64,000 nt of DNA, from NCBI GenBank assembly GCA_012064415.1, contig SSNU01000170.1, positions 35,193-99,192 of the forward strand, in the 5' to 3' direction. This document shows, piece by piece, positions 63,675 to 64,000 of this stretch. Numbering within the stretch: the first letter of the stretch is position 1; each line of letters opens with the position of its first letter. The stretch comes from Gyrodactylus bullatarudis (lineage: Eukaryota; Platyhelminthes; Monogenea; Gyrodactylidea; Gyrodactylidae). Under the pieces are notes generated by a model that was not told the origin of the DNA, searched no databases, and saw only the letters and a list, made by a program, of their open reading frames with translations. The position numbers and the translations under genes are program-made.

Positions 63675-64000
63675 TATGTGATTGCTGAATTGGATGTCGT
63701 TATAAATTTAGATAATATCTTATTCAAACAAAAATTTGTTCTTGCTAATAGTAAGGTCAACTGTTTAGGAATAGATTTCCTTAAAAGAAATAATTTATTA
63801 CTCGATTCTGTTAACATGAGACTTTTCAATAATCACTGTTCAATACAATGTATTGACTATGATGAAAGTTATGATTGCTATGCAATTAATAAAGAAACAA
63901 AGCCAATAATTAACGAAAAGGAGAACAATGTTCACCAATTTGTTAATGGCATAGAACACCACATTGTAACCAATGGGTATCCCTGTCATGCTAAAGCAAG
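63675..64000 (+). pseudogene. Ty3/gypsy-like polyprotein fragment: protease end to reverse transcriptase start
   Basis: An open frame to the window edge. KQKFVLANSKVNCLGIDFLK, then RNNLLLDSVNMRL, is the pattern of the retropepsin C-terminus (x-Phe-x-Leu-Ala ... Leu-Gly-x-Asp-Phe-Leu ... Leu-Leu-x-Asp). GIEHHIVTNGYPCHAKAR is the usual His-His-Ile-x-Thr ... Ala-Lys/Arg-Ala-Arg segment just before the reverse transcriptase. No start or LTR lies in the window; an in-frame stop precedes 63675. Whether the element is complete cannot be told. Confidence 0.75.

Overview
This is nuclear DNA of an animal. The proteins are metazoan (a Lowe-type inositol 5-phosphatase with PH, ASH and RhoGAP parts, a two-C2 synaptotagmin, a prenylated MYPT3-type phosphatase subunit, clathrin light chain), genes are split by GT-AG introns, replication-type histone genes end in the metazoan stem-loop, and the base composition is strongly AT-rich. 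The lineage is not resolved from sequence alone: an invertebrate. Several introns of about 24-38 nt, mostly near gene 5' ends, recall what is reported for flatworms and mesozoans, but that is only a hint.

Layout. 1-5403: tightly packed small genes: an F-box protein (-, cut by the window edge), a small secreted EGF protein (+), an unknown secreted protein (+), a mitochondrial rhodanese without its cysteine (-), and mitochondrial ribosomal protein mS29/DAP3 (+). 6516-30173: one PPP1R16 (MYPT3/TIMAP-type) gene (-), nine exons, 644 residues, with kilobase-size introns full of fold-back elements and MITEs. 30397-34416: a CtIP/Sae2-like gene (+), tRNA-Ala (-), a small unknown gene (+), TRMT11 (-) and OST4 (+). 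35008-53154: an OCRL/INPP5B orthologue (-), modelled here in 20 exons (about 1008 residues), whose introns host a histone H2B-H2A pair and relics of Tc1/mariner-pogo, Ginger and Penelope-like elements. 53261-55067: clathrin light chain (+). 55195-61192: a synaptotagmin (-, 5' end not found), with a secreted Gly-Lys-Asn repeat protein gene and a MULE relic in its introns. 63675-64000: the edge of a Ty3/gypsy-like element.

Themes. At least four housekeeping pairs are head to head across 84-223 bp (rhodanese/mS29, PPP1R16/CtIP-like, TRMT11/OST4, OCRL/clathrin light chain). OCRL binds clathrin in other animals, so the shared OCRL-clathrin light chain promoter joins two partners in endocytic trafficking. 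Three genes lack a hallmark residue or motif: the rhodanese Cys, the mS29 Walker A Lys and the CtIP zinc motif. Transposon relics with clear ends and target duplications are frequent. The two Penelope-like fragments each carry, downstream of the coding part, a hammerhead-like RNA motif with an unusual helix II.

The exon models were made by eye from reading frame, splice consensus and protein family knowledge; no alignment or search was run.
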